In this document: positions 18,299-27,103 of the stretch, piece by piece
Layout of the letters: the number at the start of each line of letters is the position of its first letter
How positions within the stretch are numbered: the stretch's first letter is position 1
Assembly (NCBI RefSeq): GCF_001013905.1
Contig: NZ_LN831790.1
Span: 5,160,001-5,224,000 of the forward strand
From: Streptomyces leeuwenhoekii
GTDB lineage: Bacteria; Actinomycetota; Actinomycetes; Streptomycetales; Streptomycetaceae
Direction of reading: 5' to 3'
DNA length: 64,000 bases
The notes under the pieces: generated by a model
Databases searched by the model: none
Told to the model about the DNA's origin: nothing
The model's input: only the letters and a program-made list of their open reading frames with translations
Position numbers and translations under genes: made by a program

Positions 18299-19720
18299 TC
18301 ACCTCCGTTCCCGCAGGCCCAGGACCGCGGCGGCGCCCGCCAGGCCCAGGCCCGCCGAGACCCACAGGGCGAGGTCGGCGCCCGGTCCCGGCCCGCCCGC
18401 CGAGGACGCGACGGCGATCGTCAGGGCGACCCCGGCGCAGGAGCCGACGTAGCGGAAGGTCTGCTGGGCGCCCGAGCCCATCGCGGCCCGCGCCGCCGGG
18501 ACCGACTCCACCGCGAGCAGCGGCAGGGCGGCGTTGAGCAGGCCGCTTCCGACGCCGGCGGCGACCAGGCCGGGCAGCAGACGCGCCCAGGAGCCCGCGC
18601 CGACCGCGCCCAGCATGGTCAGTACGCCCGCCGTGTGCAGGGCGAAGCCGAGGGCCAGTTGCCGACGGGGCGGGACGCGGCCGGCGAGGCGGCGGGCCTG
18701 GAGCGCCACGGCGAAGGACAGACCGGACCAGACGAGGAACAGCCACGCCGTGTCCATGGCGGTCAGGCCGAGCGCCTGCTGGAGCAGCGCGGGCAGGTAG
18801 CTGAACAGGCCGATGACCCCCAGGCCCGTGAACAGGCCGCCGGCGGACGAGGCCAGGAAGCGGGGGTAGCGCAGCAGGCCGAGGTCGATCATCGGGGTGC
18901 CCGCGCGGCGTTCCACCAGGGCGAAGGCGCCCAGCAGCAGGACGGCCGCCGCCAGCAGGGCGCCCACGGGGGCGCGCAGCCAGCCGTCCCGGCCCAGGGT
19001 CAGCGCCGCCACCAGCGCCACCAGCGCCGCGCCGAAGGTCAGGGCCCCGGCGAGGTCCGGCCGGCCGCGGCGCGGGGAGCGCGACTCCGCCAGTCCCCGC
19101 GCCCCGAGCCCGGCCAGGAGCAGCGCGGCGGCGCCCAGGACGGCGTACGCCCCCCGCCAGCTCGGGATCGCCCCGGTGAGCAGCGGGCCCACCGCGATGC
19201 CGCCGCTGACGCACGCGCCCCACACGCCGGTCGCCCGCAGGCGGCCGCCCGGCGTCGGGAAGGCGTGCACCAGCAGTCCGAGGCTGCTGGCCAGCAGGGC
19301 GGCGCTCGCCACGCCCTGCGCGATCCGGGCCGCCGTGAACAGCCAGGTCGTCGTGGCGAGGGCGCTCAGGAGAGTGGTGAGGCCGAGGGCCAGTGTGCCC
19401 AGGGCGAAGACCCGGCGGCGGCCGTGGTCGTCGGCGAGGCTGCCGGCCACCAGCAGGGCGGCCGCCAGGCCGAGCGGGGTGCCGTTCAGCAGCCATGCCT
19501 GCGCGGACGGCGCGGTGCCCAGGGCGGCGGCGGTGGCGGGGAGCGTGACCATGGGCGCCGTGTAGATCATCAGGGCGACGGCGGTGGCGGCGCTGGTGAC
19601 GGCGAGGGTCCGGCCGGGGTGCGGGGGCCGTTCGCCGGGGCCGTCCGGTCCGGCGGCGCGGGGAGCCTCGCCCGTGGTGGGGGCGGCTGCTGCGGTGGGG
19701 TCGGTTCCGGTGTCGGGCAT
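18299..19720 (-). CDS. MFS drug-efflux-type transporter
   Basis: 473 residues, ATG 19720 with AAAGGA about 10 nt upstream. At least twelve hydrophobic segments. The loop DDHGRRRVFALG after the second helix is the MFS signature motif A, and the layout fits the DHA2-type multidrug family. It probably exports a small hydrophobic compound by proton antiport. It is divergent from an HxlR regulator with two candidate operators between them, so it is probably de-repressed by its own substrate. Substrate unknown. Confidence 0.88.
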   Translation of the reverse strand: MPDTGTDPTAAAAPTTGEAPRAAGPDGPGERPPHPGRTLAVTSAATAVALMIYTAPMVTLPATAAALGTAPSAQAWLLNGTPLGLAAALLVAGSLADDHGRRRVFALGTLALGLTTLLSALATTTWLFTAARIAQGVASAALLASSLGLLVHAFPTPGGRLRATGVWGACVSGGIAVGPLLTGAIPSWRGAYAVLGAAALLLAGLGARGLAESRSPRRGRPDLAGALTFGAALVALVAALTLGRDGWLRAPVGALLAAAVLLLGAFALVERRAGTPMIDLGLLRYPRFLASSAGGLFTGLGVIGLFSYLPALLQQALGLTAMDTAWLFLVWSGLSFAVALQARRLAGRVPPRRQLALGFALHTAGVLTMLGAVGAGSWARLLPGLVAAGVGSGLLNAALPLLAVESVPAARAAMGSGAQQTFRYVGSCAGVALTIAVASSAGGPGPGADLALWVSAGLGLAGAAAVLGLRERR

Positions 19721-19765
19721 CGCCTGTGCGTCCTTTCAAGGCCGCGGTACGTCCGGCTACTCATG

Positions 19766-19824
19766 GTTCAGTCAATGAACTGTAGCGCGGCGTCACGTTA
19801 GCACTGAAAGTTCGCTCACTGAAC
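19766..19824. promoter_or_regulatory. Paired HxlR operator candidates in the divergent promoter
   Basis: Two matching inverted repeats: GTTCA-N5-TGAAC at 19766-19780 and GTTCG-N5-TGAAC at 19810-19824. Centres are 44 bp apart, about four helical turns, so they lie on one face of the DNA. One is near the MFS start, the other just before the HxlR ribosome site. Confidence 0.55.
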
Positions 19825-19838
19825 CTAGGAGTCGGCGG

Positions 19839-20384
19839 GTGGTTACAGTGGTCCGTATGGCACTGGGCAAGGACTACGCGACGCAGGAGTGCTCGATCGC
19901 CCGCGCGCTGGAGGTCGTCGGCGAGCGGTGGACGCTGCTGGTCGTCCGTGACGCGCTCTACGGTGTCCGGCGCTACAACGACTTCCTGGTGCACCTCGGC
20001 ATCCCGCGCGCCGTCCTGGCCAACCGCCTCCAGGCGCTCACCGCCGAGGGGATCCTGGAGCGGCGCCGGTACCAGGAGTCGCCGCCCCGGGACGAGTACG
20101 TCGTCACCGACCGCGGGGTCGCGCTGTGGCCGGTGCTGCGGGCGCTCGGGCTGTGGGGCCGCGAGCACTACGGGGCCGCGCCGCTGCGCGTCTTCCGGCA
20201 CGCCGAGTGCGGGACCGAGATCGGGCCGTACGGCGAGTGCCCCGCCTGCGGAACCTCCGTACCGCTCGCGGACGTCGAGATGGTGCCCGGGCCGGGACTC
20301 GATCCGGAGCCGACCGATCCGGTCAGTCGTGCGCTGCTGAAGCCCAAACGGCTGCTGCGGCCACTGGTCGTCGAACCGGACTGA
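19839..20384 (+). CDS. HxlR-family winged-helix regulator
   Basis: 181 residues from GTG 19839, chosen because AGGAG lies exactly 7 nt before it; the ATG at 19857 has a poorer site. The core CSIARALEVVGERWTLLVVRDAL is the HxlR signature, followed by the recognition helix and wing. The C-terminal extension has CGTEIGPYGECPACG, a possible metal-binding Cys cluster seen in a subset of the family. It probably represses the divergent MFS gene and itself. Confidence 0.88.
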   Translation: MVTVVRMALGKDYATQECSIARALEVVGERWTLLVVRDALYGVRRYNDFLVHLGIPRAVLANRLQALTAEGILERRRYQESPPRDEYVVTDRGVALWPVLRALGLWGREHYGAAPLRVFRHAECGTEIGPYGECPACGTSVPLADVEMVPGPGLDPEPTDPVSRALLKPKRLLRPLVVEPD

Positions 20385-20594
20385 CGGGACGAGGGGGAGA
20401 GCGGGAAGAGCGGCCCACCGTCTCGCGGGCCCGCCGACTCACGGGCCCACCGGCTCACGGGCCGACCGGGCGGACCGGCTCACAGGTGGACCGGGCGAAC
20501 CGGCTGACGGGCTGACCGTCTGTCAGGGGGATGCTGTACAACTGACGTACGAATGACCGTGCGTACGCCCGAGGGAGAGGGGGAGGGGCGGCCG

Positions 20595-20906
20595 ATGTTC
20601 CGCGACTGGGCCGATCCGCGTCCCGCCCTCGCGCTGGCGCTGCTCTTCCTCCAGGCCGCCCTGGTCGAGTCCGGGCCGCTGACCGTCGCCGTCGCCTTCG
20701 CCGCGACCGCCGCGGCCGGGGCCGCGCTCGCCGCCTGTGCGGTGATCGCCGCCCGCTGCGTCCCCGCCGTGCCGCCGACCCGGGTGCGCACCGCGATACG
20801 CGACCGCGCCCGCCGTACGGCCTTCCTGCCGCAACGCGATCCCGACGCCCCCGGCCGCCGGCGGCCCCGGGCGCCCGGTCACGCCCTCACGGCGACCGCC
20901 GCGTAG
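20595..20906 (+). CDS. Small membrane protein, DUF6412-like
   Basis: 103 residues from ATG 20595, preceded by a strong purine-rich site (GGGGAGGGG); an upstream ATG at 20553 lacks one. Two Ala/Leu-rich hydrophobic segments (about 10-30 and 33-52) and a basic tail RDRARRTAFLPQRDP. I associate this small protein with DUF6412, usually found just before a YidC-like insertase gene as here. It may be an accessory membrane subunit. Confidence 0.65.
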   Translation: MFRDWADPRPALALALLFLQAALVESGPLTVAVAFAATAAAGAALAACAVIAARCVPAVPPTRVRTAIRDRARRTAFLPQRDPDAPGRRRPRAPGHALTATAA

Positions 20907-21022
20907 GGCACGCTCCACCACGTCTCACCGCCGGGCCCCGCCGCCCGGCCGTGCCCCCGCGCGGGTCGTCATGCCGCCCACCTCACCCCGGCACGACGAG
21001 ACCCCGGAGGGCTCACCCACCC

Positions 21023-21742
21023 ATGTCCTTGTTCGCCAGCCTGGTCGAGCGCCTCGCCGACCTGCTCCAGCCGCTGTTCGGCACCACGGCCGCCGCCGCC
21101 GCGATCGTCCTGTTCACCGCCCTCGTACGACTCCTCGTACTCCCGCTGTCCCGGGCCGCCGCGCGCGGGCAGCGGGCGCGGACCGCGCTCCAGCCGAGGA
21201 TCGCCGAGCTGCGCCGCAAGCACGCGAAGAACCCCGACCGGCTCCAGCGGGCCGTACTGGAACTGCACCGGGAGGAGAAGGTGTCGCCGCTGTCGGGCTG
21301 CCTGCCCACCCTGTGCCAGTTGCCCGCCTTCTTCCTCCTCTACCACCTGTTCTCCAGCACCACGATCGGCGGGCGGACCAACGAGCTGCTCACGCACCGA
21401 CTGTTCGCCGCCCCGCTCGGCGGCCGGTGGGCCGACGCGCTGGGCGACGGCGGCGTGTTCGGCGGCTCGGGGCTCGTCTACGCCGGGCTGTTCGCGGTCG
21501 TCACCGCCGTCGCCGCGTTCAACTACCGCCGTACGAAGCGGATGACGGCCGCCGGGCTCGTGCCGCCGGCCGGGGCCGCGGACGGGGAGCGGGTGCCGGG
21601 GCTGGAGGCGGTCGGCCGGGTCATGCCGTTCCTGTCCTTCTTCACCCTCGTCACCGTCGCCGTGGTGCCGCTGGCCGCCGCGCTGTACATGGTGACCAGC
21701 ACCACGTGGAGCACCGTCGAACGGGCCGTGCTGTACCGGTGA
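21023..21742 (+). CDS. YidC/Oxa1-family membrane insertase
   Basis: 239 residues, ATG 21023, GGAGG upstream. Conserved Oxa1 core: a first membrane helix, then a basic amphipathic loop (LRRKHAKNPDRLQRAVLELH), then the helix with LSGCLPTLCQLPAFFLLY, and two more C-terminal helices. It lacks the large periplasmic domain of Gram-negative YidC and is a short actinobacterial paralogue, distinct from the essential copy usually found near the replication origin. It helps small membrane proteins insert. Confidence 0.85.
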   Translation: MSLFASLVERLADLLQPLFGTTAAAAAIVLFTALVRLLVLPLSRAAARGQRARTALQPRIAELRRKHAKNPDRLQRAVLELHREEKVSPLSGCLPTLCQLPAFFLLYHLFSSTTIGGRTNELLTHRLFAAPLGGRWADALGDGGVFGGSGLVYAGLFAVVTAVAAFNYRRTKRMTAAGLVPPAGAADGERVPGLEAVGRVMPFLSFFTLVTVAVVPLAAALYMVTSTTWSTVERAVLYR

Positions 21743-21931
21743 GGAGCCAAGAGGAGCGGCGGGGAGCGGCCGACCGGTCCCCGCCCACGGCCCTACGGTC
21801 CAGTACATGAACGGGGTATTGCGGACTGGACCTGGACCTTGGAGGATCGACCAGTCCTCCGATGGTTGCGCCCGGCCGCACCCAGTCGCACCCCATCGGG
21901 CGGGCTGGCCCGCGATCGAGGGAGTTGGACC

Positions 21932-22789
21932 ATGAAGCTGCTGCGAGTCGGTACGGCGGGTGCGGAGCGCCCTGCGCTGCTCGACGCCGACGGAACGCTG
22001 CGGGACCTGTCGGACCTCGTGCCGGACATCGACGGAGCGCTCCTCGCCGACGACGCGGCGCTGGACCGGATCCGCGCCGCCGCGGGGGCCGGTGAGCTGC
22101 CCGTGCTGGACGGGACGGGGCTGCGGATCGGGCCGCCGCTCGGCCGCATCGGCAAGATCGTGTGCATCGGGCTGAACTATCACGACCACGCCCGCGAGAC
22201 CGGCGTCGAGCCGCCCTCCGAGCCCGTCGTCTTCCTCAAGGCACCGGACACGGTGGTCGGGCCGGACGACACCGTGCTGGTGCCGCGCGGGTCCCGTAAG
22301 ACCGACTGGGAGGTGGAGCTGGCGGTCGTGATCGGCCGTACGGCCCGCTATCTGGAGTCGGCCGAGGAGGGGCTCGCGTGCGTCGCCGGGTACGCGGTCG
22401 CGCACGACGTCTCCGAGCGGGAGTTCCAGATCGAGCGCGGCGGCACCTGGGACAAGGGCAAGAACTGCGAGACGTTCAACCCGCTCGGGCCGTGGCTGGT
22501 GACCGCCGACGAGGTACCCGACCCGCAGGCCCTGGGGCTGAAACTGTGGGTGAACGGCGAGCTGAAGCAGGACGGCACCACCGCCGACCAGATCTTCCCG
22601 GTGGGGGAGGTCGTGCGGTACCTCAGCCGGTTCATGACCCTGCACCCCGGTGACGTCGTCAACACCGGCACGCCGGCCGGGGTGGCGATGGGGCACCCCG
22701 AGCCCAAGCCCTACCTGCGGGCGGGGGACGTCGTCGAGCTGGAGATCGACGGGCTCGGCCGCCAGCGGCAGGAACTGAAGGACGCGTAG
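21932..22789 (+). CDS. Fumarylacetoacetate hydrolase-family protein
   Basis: 285 residues, ATG 21932 with GGGAG about 8 nt upstream. A short N-terminal domain, then the FAH fold: GKIVCIGLNYHDHARE, VVFLKAPDTVVGP, a metal-site E-x-E (DWEVELAVVIGR), GYAVAHDVSEREFQ, and the C-terminal GDVVNTGTPAGVAMG. Family members are Mg-dependent hydrolases or decarboxylases of beta-dicarbonyl acids in aromatic catabolism. The precise substrate is not shown and no catabolic operon surrounds it. Confidence 0.88.
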   Translation: MKLLRVGTAGAERPALLDADGTLRDLSDLVPDIDGALLADDAALDRIRAAAGAGELPVLDGTGLRIGPPLGRIGKIVCIGLNYHDHARETGVEPPSEPVVFLKAPDTVVGPDDTVLVPRGSRKTDWEVELAVVIGRTARYLESAEEGLACVAGYAVAHDVSEREFQIERGGTWDKGKNCETFNPLGPWLVTADEVPDPQALGLKLWVNGELKQDGTTADQIFPVGEVVRYLSRFMTLHPGDVVNTGTPAGVAMGHPEPKPYLRAGDVVELEIDGLGRQRQELKDA

Positions 22790-22807
22790 GCGCTCCGCCG
22801 GAGCGCC

Positions 22808-22865
22808 GGGGAACCGCGGCACGGGCCCGGCCGCGGGTCGTCCGCGGCCGGTCGCGCGGTTCCCC
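22808..22865. terminator. Bidirectional hairpin terminator
   Basis: GGGGAACCGCG (22808-22818) pairs with CGCGGTTCCCC (22855-22865), with a second GC-rich stem inside. It lies between two convergent genes and likely ends both. Confidence 0.6.
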
Positions 22866-22888
22866 GCGCCCCCTTCAGGCCGGCCGGC

Positions 22889-23764
22889 TCACCCCAGCAG
22901 GGCGGCCAGCCTCCGCCAGCCCTCCCGCGGCAGGCCGTCCCGCGAGCCGTCCTCCACCACCTGGAGGGCGACGTGGTCGGCGCCCGCCTCCACGAAGGCG
23001 GTGATCCGGCGGCGGATGGTGTCCTCGTCGCCCCAGGCGAACACCGCGTCGATCAGGCGGTCGCTGCCGCCGTCCGCCACGTCCTCGTCGGTGAAGCCGA
23101 GGCGCAGGAAGTTCTTCACGTAGTTCGGCAGTTCGAGGTAGCGGGCGAGATAGGCGCGGGCGGTGGCGCGGGCGCGGGCCGGGTCGGCGTCGAGGACCAC
23201 CTTGAACTCCGGCGCCAGCAGCGCGTCCTCGCCCAGGATCTCCCGGGCCTGCGCGGTGTGCTCGGGCGTGCCCAGGTACGGGATCGCGCCCGCCGCCCGG
23301 TCCCGGGACAGCCGGAGCATCTTGTCGCCGAGCGCGGCCAGCACCCGGCGGCCGGCGGGCATGCCCGCCTTGTCGAGGGCGTCGACGTACTCGACCATCG
23401 CCGAGTACGGGCGCCGGTAGTCCGCCACCATCGGTCCGTGGCTCACCCCGAGACCGAGGACGAAGCGGCCCGGGTGGGCCGCCTCCACCTCGGCGAAGCT
23501 CGCCGCGGCGGCGAGGGCGTCGTGCTCCCAGATGCTCTGGATGCTGGTGCCGACGACGATCCGCTCGCTCGCCACGATCAGCGGGACCGCGTTGCGGGCG
23601 GCGCTGTTGCCGCCCAGCCACACCGCGCCGAAGCCGAGCTGCTCCAACTCCGCGACGGCCTCGGCACGTTCACCGCGCCGCTCCGGGTCCTCCGAGCGCA
23701 GCTCGAAGCTCCAGATGCCGTACCGGCCCACCTGCTCCTTGAGGTTTCCCGTGTCCGCGCTCAT
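22889..23764 (-). CDS. LLM-class F420-dependent oxidoreductase
   Basis: 291 residues, ATG 23764. It has the TIM-barrel luciferase-like pattern: GYGIW start region, ELEQLGFGAVWLGGN, VGTSIQSIW, a PGRFVLGLGVSHG strand, and the late DVADGGSDRLIDAV and GADHVALQV segments typical of the actinobacterial F420 group. Likely a hydride transferase using F420; substrate unknown. Transcribed alone. Confidence 0.82.
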   Translation of the reverse strand: MSADTGNLKEQVGRYGIWSFELRSEDPERRGERAEAVAELEQLGFGAVWLGGNSAARNAVPLIVASERIVVGTSIQSIWEHDALAAAASFAEVEAAHPGRFVLGLGVSHGPMVADYRRPYSAMVEYVDALDKAGMPAGRRVLAALGDKMLRLSRDRAAGAIPYLGTPEHTAQAREILGEDALLAPEFKVVLDADPARARATARAYLARYLELPNYVKNFLRLGFTDEDVADGGSDRLIDAVFAWGDEDTIRRRITAFVEAGADHVALQVVEDGSRDGLPREGWRRLAALLG

Positions 23765-23880
23765 CGGTCTCTCGTCCTTTCGGTCGCCCGCGTGCCGTGA
23801 TGATCTCTACCTGTACCGCGTACCAACCGGAGGAACCCGGGGCTGATTCCCGCCGCGGCGAGCCGGTGCACCCGATCGGT

Positions 23881-24474
23881 CTACCGGTCCGGGGACCGCT
23901 CCAGGAACCGCTCCAGCGCCTCCACCACGAGCCGGTGGTCCTGCACCTGCGGCAGGCCGGACACCGTGACGGCGCCGACCACGCCGACGCCCTCCACGGT
24001 GATGGGGAAGGACCCGCCGTGGGCCGCGTAGACGTCGGGGTCCAGGCGCGAGGACTCCTCGAAGGTGGTGCCCTTGGCCCGGAAGCGGGCCCCCACCAGA
24101 TAGGAGGCGGAGCCGTAGCGCTCCACGACACGGCGCTTGCGGGCGATCCAGGCGTCGTTGTCGGGGGTGGAGCCGGGGAGCGCCGCGTGGAAGAGCTGCT
24201 GGCCGGCGCGGTGGATGTCGATGGCGATCGGGGCCTGCCGCTCCCGGGCCAGCCGGACCAGGAGCGAGCCCAGCTCCCAGGCGTCGTCGTAGGTGAACCG
24301 GCGGAAGACCAGGCGGCGCTGCTGCGCCTCCAGTTCCTCCACGCCGGGGGCCGGCTCCGGGGCCGTCTCGGGGGTCATCTCGGGGGTCACCTCCGGGTCG
24401 GGTGAGAAAAAGGGTGAGGGCGAGGGGGCGGGACAGGGTGCTGAGCGCGGGGCCGGTGACTGCGCGCGCGTCAC
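23881..24474 (-). CDS. UPF0303/GlcG-like heme-degrading-domain protein
   Basis: 197 residues from GTG 24474, overlapping the oxidoreductase stop as GTGA. The first ~40 residues are Pro/Glu-rich; the fold starts at VEELEAQQRRLVFRRFTYDD. The family hallmark is PIAIDIHRAGQQLFHAALPGS with KRRVVERYGSASYLVGARF. Proteins of this UPF0303 group are annotated as heme-degrading-domain proteins, but activity is poorly established. It is likely co-transcribed with the Gfo/Idh/MocA gene. Confidence 0.75.
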   Translation of the reverse strand: MTRAQSPAPRSAPCPAPSPSPFFSPDPEVTPEMTPETAPEPAPGVEELEAQQRRLVFRRFTYDDAWELGSLLVRLARERQAPIAIDIHRAGQQLFHAALPGSTPDNDAWIARKRRVVERYGSASYLVGARFRAKGTTFEESSRLDPDVYAAHGGSFPITVEGVGVVGAVTVSGLPQVQDHRLVVEALERFLERSPDR

Positions 24475-25562
24475 AGGGACACCACGACGCCGTCCCGGGC
24501 CGAGCGGCGCGCCGCCTCCAGGACGTCCAGCGCGGCGGCGGCCTCGTGGGCGGTCACCGGGTTGGGGCCGCCCTCCAGCAGGGCCTTCGCCACCGCCGCG
24601 TAGTAGGCGGGGTAGTCGCCCGGAAGGCTCGGCTCCACCCGGCCGCCGCCGGTCTGCGGCGACTGGCCGGACCCGACCCTGCCCCACAGCGACTCGTCCT
24701 CCTCGCCCCAGCCGGGGCCGGGCCGCTTGCCCTCGCGCAGCGCCCCCTCCTGCGGGTCCAGGCCGTACTTGACGTAGCCGGCCTGTGAGCCCAGCACCCG
24801 GAAGCGGGGGCCGAGCTGGGCGGCGGTCGACGAGACGTACAGGTGCGAGCGCACCCCGTCCGCGTGCGTGATCGCGATGAAGGTGTCGTCGTCGGCCTCC
24901 GCGCCCGGGCGGCGCACCACCGACTCGGCGTAGACCTGGGTGGCCGGGCCGAACAGGACCAGCGCCTGGTCGACGACATGGCTGCCGAGGTCGTACAGCA
25001 GACCGCCGATCTCCGCCGGGTCGCCGGACTCCCGCCAGCCGCCCTTCGGCTGCGGCCGCCACCGCTCGAAGCGCGACTCGAACCGCCATACGTCGCCCAG
25101 GGCGCCCTCGGCGAGCAGCTTGCGCAGGGTCAGGAAGTCGTTGTCCCAGCGGCGGTTCTGGAAGACCGACAGCAGCAGGCCGCGCTCCTCGGCGAGCGCC
25201 GCGAGCTCCCGTGCCTCGGCGGCCGTGCCCGCGACCGGCTTGTCCACCACGACCGGCAGCCCGGCCTTCAGCGCGGCGGACGCCAGCGGGACGTGCGTCT
25301 TGTTCGGCGAGGCGATGACGACGAGGTCCAGCTCGGCGGCGCGGCCGAACAGCTCGTCGGGGCCGCTCGCGATCCGGACGGCCCCGAACTCGGCGCGGGC
25401 CTGCTGCTGCCGTTCGGGGTTCGAGGTGACGACCGTGTCCAGGGTCAGCCCCTCGGTGGCGGCGATCAGCGGGGCGTGGAAGACGGAACCCGCGAGGCCG
25501 TAGCCGACGAGGCCGACGCGGAGCGGGCCGCGCCCGGGGGTGCCGGGGGAAGTACCAGTCAT
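24471..25562 (-). CDS. Gfo/Idh/MocA-family NAD(P)-dependent oxidoreductase
   Basis: 363 residues, ATG 25562. N-terminal Rossmann fold with VGLVGYGLAGSVFHAPL (dinucleotide loop), then VVDKPVAGT (the family's EKP-type motif, with the Lys), then the alpha/beta substrate domain with GGLLYDLGSHVVDQAL carrying the conserved His. Acts on a sugar, inositol or related polyol. It is divergent from a ROK regulator across 55 bp holding a near-perfect palindrome, which suggests control by that regulator. Confidence 0.88.
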   Translation of the reverse strand: MTGTSPGTPGRGPLRVGLVGYGLAGSVFHAPLIAATEGLTLDTVVTSNPERQQQARAEFGAVRIASGPDELFGRAAELDLVVIASPNKTHVPLASAALKAGLPVVVDKPVAGTAAEARELAALAEERGLLLSVFQNRRWDNDFLTLRKLLAEGALGDVWRFESRFERWRPQPKGGWRESGDPAEIGGLLYDLGSHVVDQALVLFGPATQVYAESVVRRPGAEADDDTFIAITHADGVRSHLYVSSTAAQLGPRFRVLGSQAGYVKYGLDPQEGALREGKRPGPGWGEEDESLWGRVGSGQSPQTGGGRVEPSLPGDYPAYYAAVAKALLEGGPNPVTAHEAAAALDVLEAARRSARDGVVVSL

Positions 25563-25568
25563 GCCCCC

Positions 25569-25593
25569 ACTTTCGCAACGCTGTTGCCAAAGT
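25569..25593. promoter_or_regulatory. ROK-type operator palindrome
   Basis: ACTTTCGCAAC-GCT-GTTGCCAAAGT: 10 of 11 positions per arm are complementary. It lies in the 55-bp gap between divergent starts and so can repress both. Confidence 0.6.
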
Positions 25594-25617
25594 GCAAGCG
25601 GGGGCGACAATAGGGGC

Positions 25618-26787
25618 GTGAACAGCACGAACGGCGGCACGGACACGGCGGGCGCGGCGCCCGGTCTGCGGCGGGGGGCGGGCGGCGCGAACCTCCTCGC
25701 GCTGCGCAGTCACAACACCGCGCTCGTGCTCGACCTGCTCCGCACCGCCGGCCCGGAGGGCATCAGCCGGCTGGAGCTCGCCGAGCGGACCGGGCTGACC
25801 CCGCAGGCGGTCAGCAAGATCACCGCCCGGCTGCGCGAGGACGGCCTCGCCGCCGAGGCCGGACGCCGGGCCTCCACGGGCGGCAAGCCCCGGACCGTCC
25901 TGCGGCTGGTGCCGGAGGCGGGGCACGCCCTCGGCGTCCACCTGGACCGCGACGAGCTGCGGGCGGTGCTGGCCGACCTCGACGGCGCGGTGGTGGGGGA
26001 GCGCCGGGCCACGCTGGACCTCGGGGCGGGTGCGCAGGCGGTGGTCGCGGCGGTGGCCCGGGAGGCGGAGGCGCTGGTGGCGCGGACGCTGCGGCCGGGG
26101 GCGGCCGGGGCAGCGTCCCTGCTCGGGCTCGGCGTGGCGCTGCCCGGCCCGCTGGATCACACCCGCGGGGTCCTGCACCGGGTCACCGGTTTCCCCGAGT
26201 GGGACGGCTTCCCGCTGCGGGACGCGCTGGCGCGGCGGCTGGGGGTGCCGGTCGTCGTCGACAAGGACACCAACGCCGCGGCGCTCGGCCTCGCGGTGGG
26301 CGGCGAGGGCGGCGCGGGCGGGTCCTTCGCCTACCTGCACCTCGGTACGGGGCTGGGGGCCGGGCTGGTGATCGGCGGGAGCGTGCACCGGGGGGCCCGG
26401 ACCGGCGCCGGCGAGTTCGGCCACCAGGTCGTCCAGTTGGACGGCCCGCCCTGCACCTGCGGCGGCCGGGGCTGTGTGGAGGCCCTGTGCCTGGGCGCCG
26501 TCGCCCGCGGCGACCTCGACGAGGCGGCCCGGGTGCTCGGCGCGGGCGCCGCCAACCTCGCCGGGCTGCTCGACATCGACCTCGTCCTGCTCGGCGGCCG
26601 GACCATCGCCGCCGCGCCCGAGGTGTTCGTCCGCGGGGTGGGCGCCGTCCTCGACGCGCGCGCCCGGCGCGAGGGCGGGCGCGCGGGCTCGGTCCCGGTG
26701 CAAATCGCGCCCGGCGGAGCGCGCGGGGTCGCGGAAGGCGCGGCCCAGTTGCTGCTCGCGCCGCTGTTCGGACGGGGAGACGTCTGA
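25618..26787 (+). CDS. ROK-family transcriptional regulator
   Basis: 389 residues from GTG 25618. N-terminal winged helix (LELAERTGLTPQAVSKITARL), then an actin-like ROK fold: VDKDTNAAALG, YLHLGTGLGAGLVIGG, GEFGHQVVQ, and the zinc motif CTCGGRGCVEAL. Most likely a sugar-responsive repressor of the divergent oxidoreductase and of itself. Some ROK proteins are kinases, but the HTH marks this as a regulator. Confidence 0.9.
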   Translation: MNSTNGGTDTAGAAPGLRRGAGGANLLALRSHNTALVLDLLRTAGPEGISRLELAERTGLTPQAVSKITARLREDGLAAEAGRRASTGGKPRTVLRLVPEAGHALGVHLDRDELRAVLADLDGAVVGERRATLDLGAGAQAVVAAVAREAEALVARTLRPGAAGAASLLGLGVALPGPLDHTRGVLHRVTGFPEWDGFPLRDALARRLGVPVVVDKDTNAAALGLAVGGEGGAGGSFAYLHLGTGLGAGLVIGGSVHRGARTGAGEFGHQVVQLDGPPCTCGGRGCVEALCLGAVARGDLDEAARVLGAGAANLAGLLDIDLVLLGGRTIAAAPEVFVRGVGAVLDARARREGGRAGSVPVQIAPGGARGVAEGAAQLLLAPLFGRGDV

Positions 26788-27103
26788 CGGCGTGGCGGTG
26801 GGGTGCCGCCGGTGGGGTGCCTTGCCGGGGGCGGGTGTTCGGCGGCGTGCCGGTCGGCGCCTGGCCGGACGGGGTGCCCAGGGCCCGCCGGGCGGATGCG
26901 TTCGTACGGGGGTGCTCGGGGCCGCCGGCCGGGGGTGTGCCCGGCGGCGTGCCGATCGGGTGTGTGCGGGGCTCCTGGGGCCGCCGTTCGGCCCGGGACG
27001 CCGGGGGCGCTCCGCCGGCCGGGTGGACGGGTGGGGCCGTCGGGGGCGGGCGCCCCGAATGGCGGTTCCCGGCCGGGCAAGGCCCCGGCATGCTCATGTG
27101 CTC
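26788..27103. other. GC-rich gap without a supported gene
   Basis: 316 bp, extremely G-rich on the plus strand with imperfect GGCGTGCC repeats. Open frames exist on both strands but none has a ribosome site or family resemblance. Likely the upstream region of the LAxTG protein gene. Confidence 0.5.
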
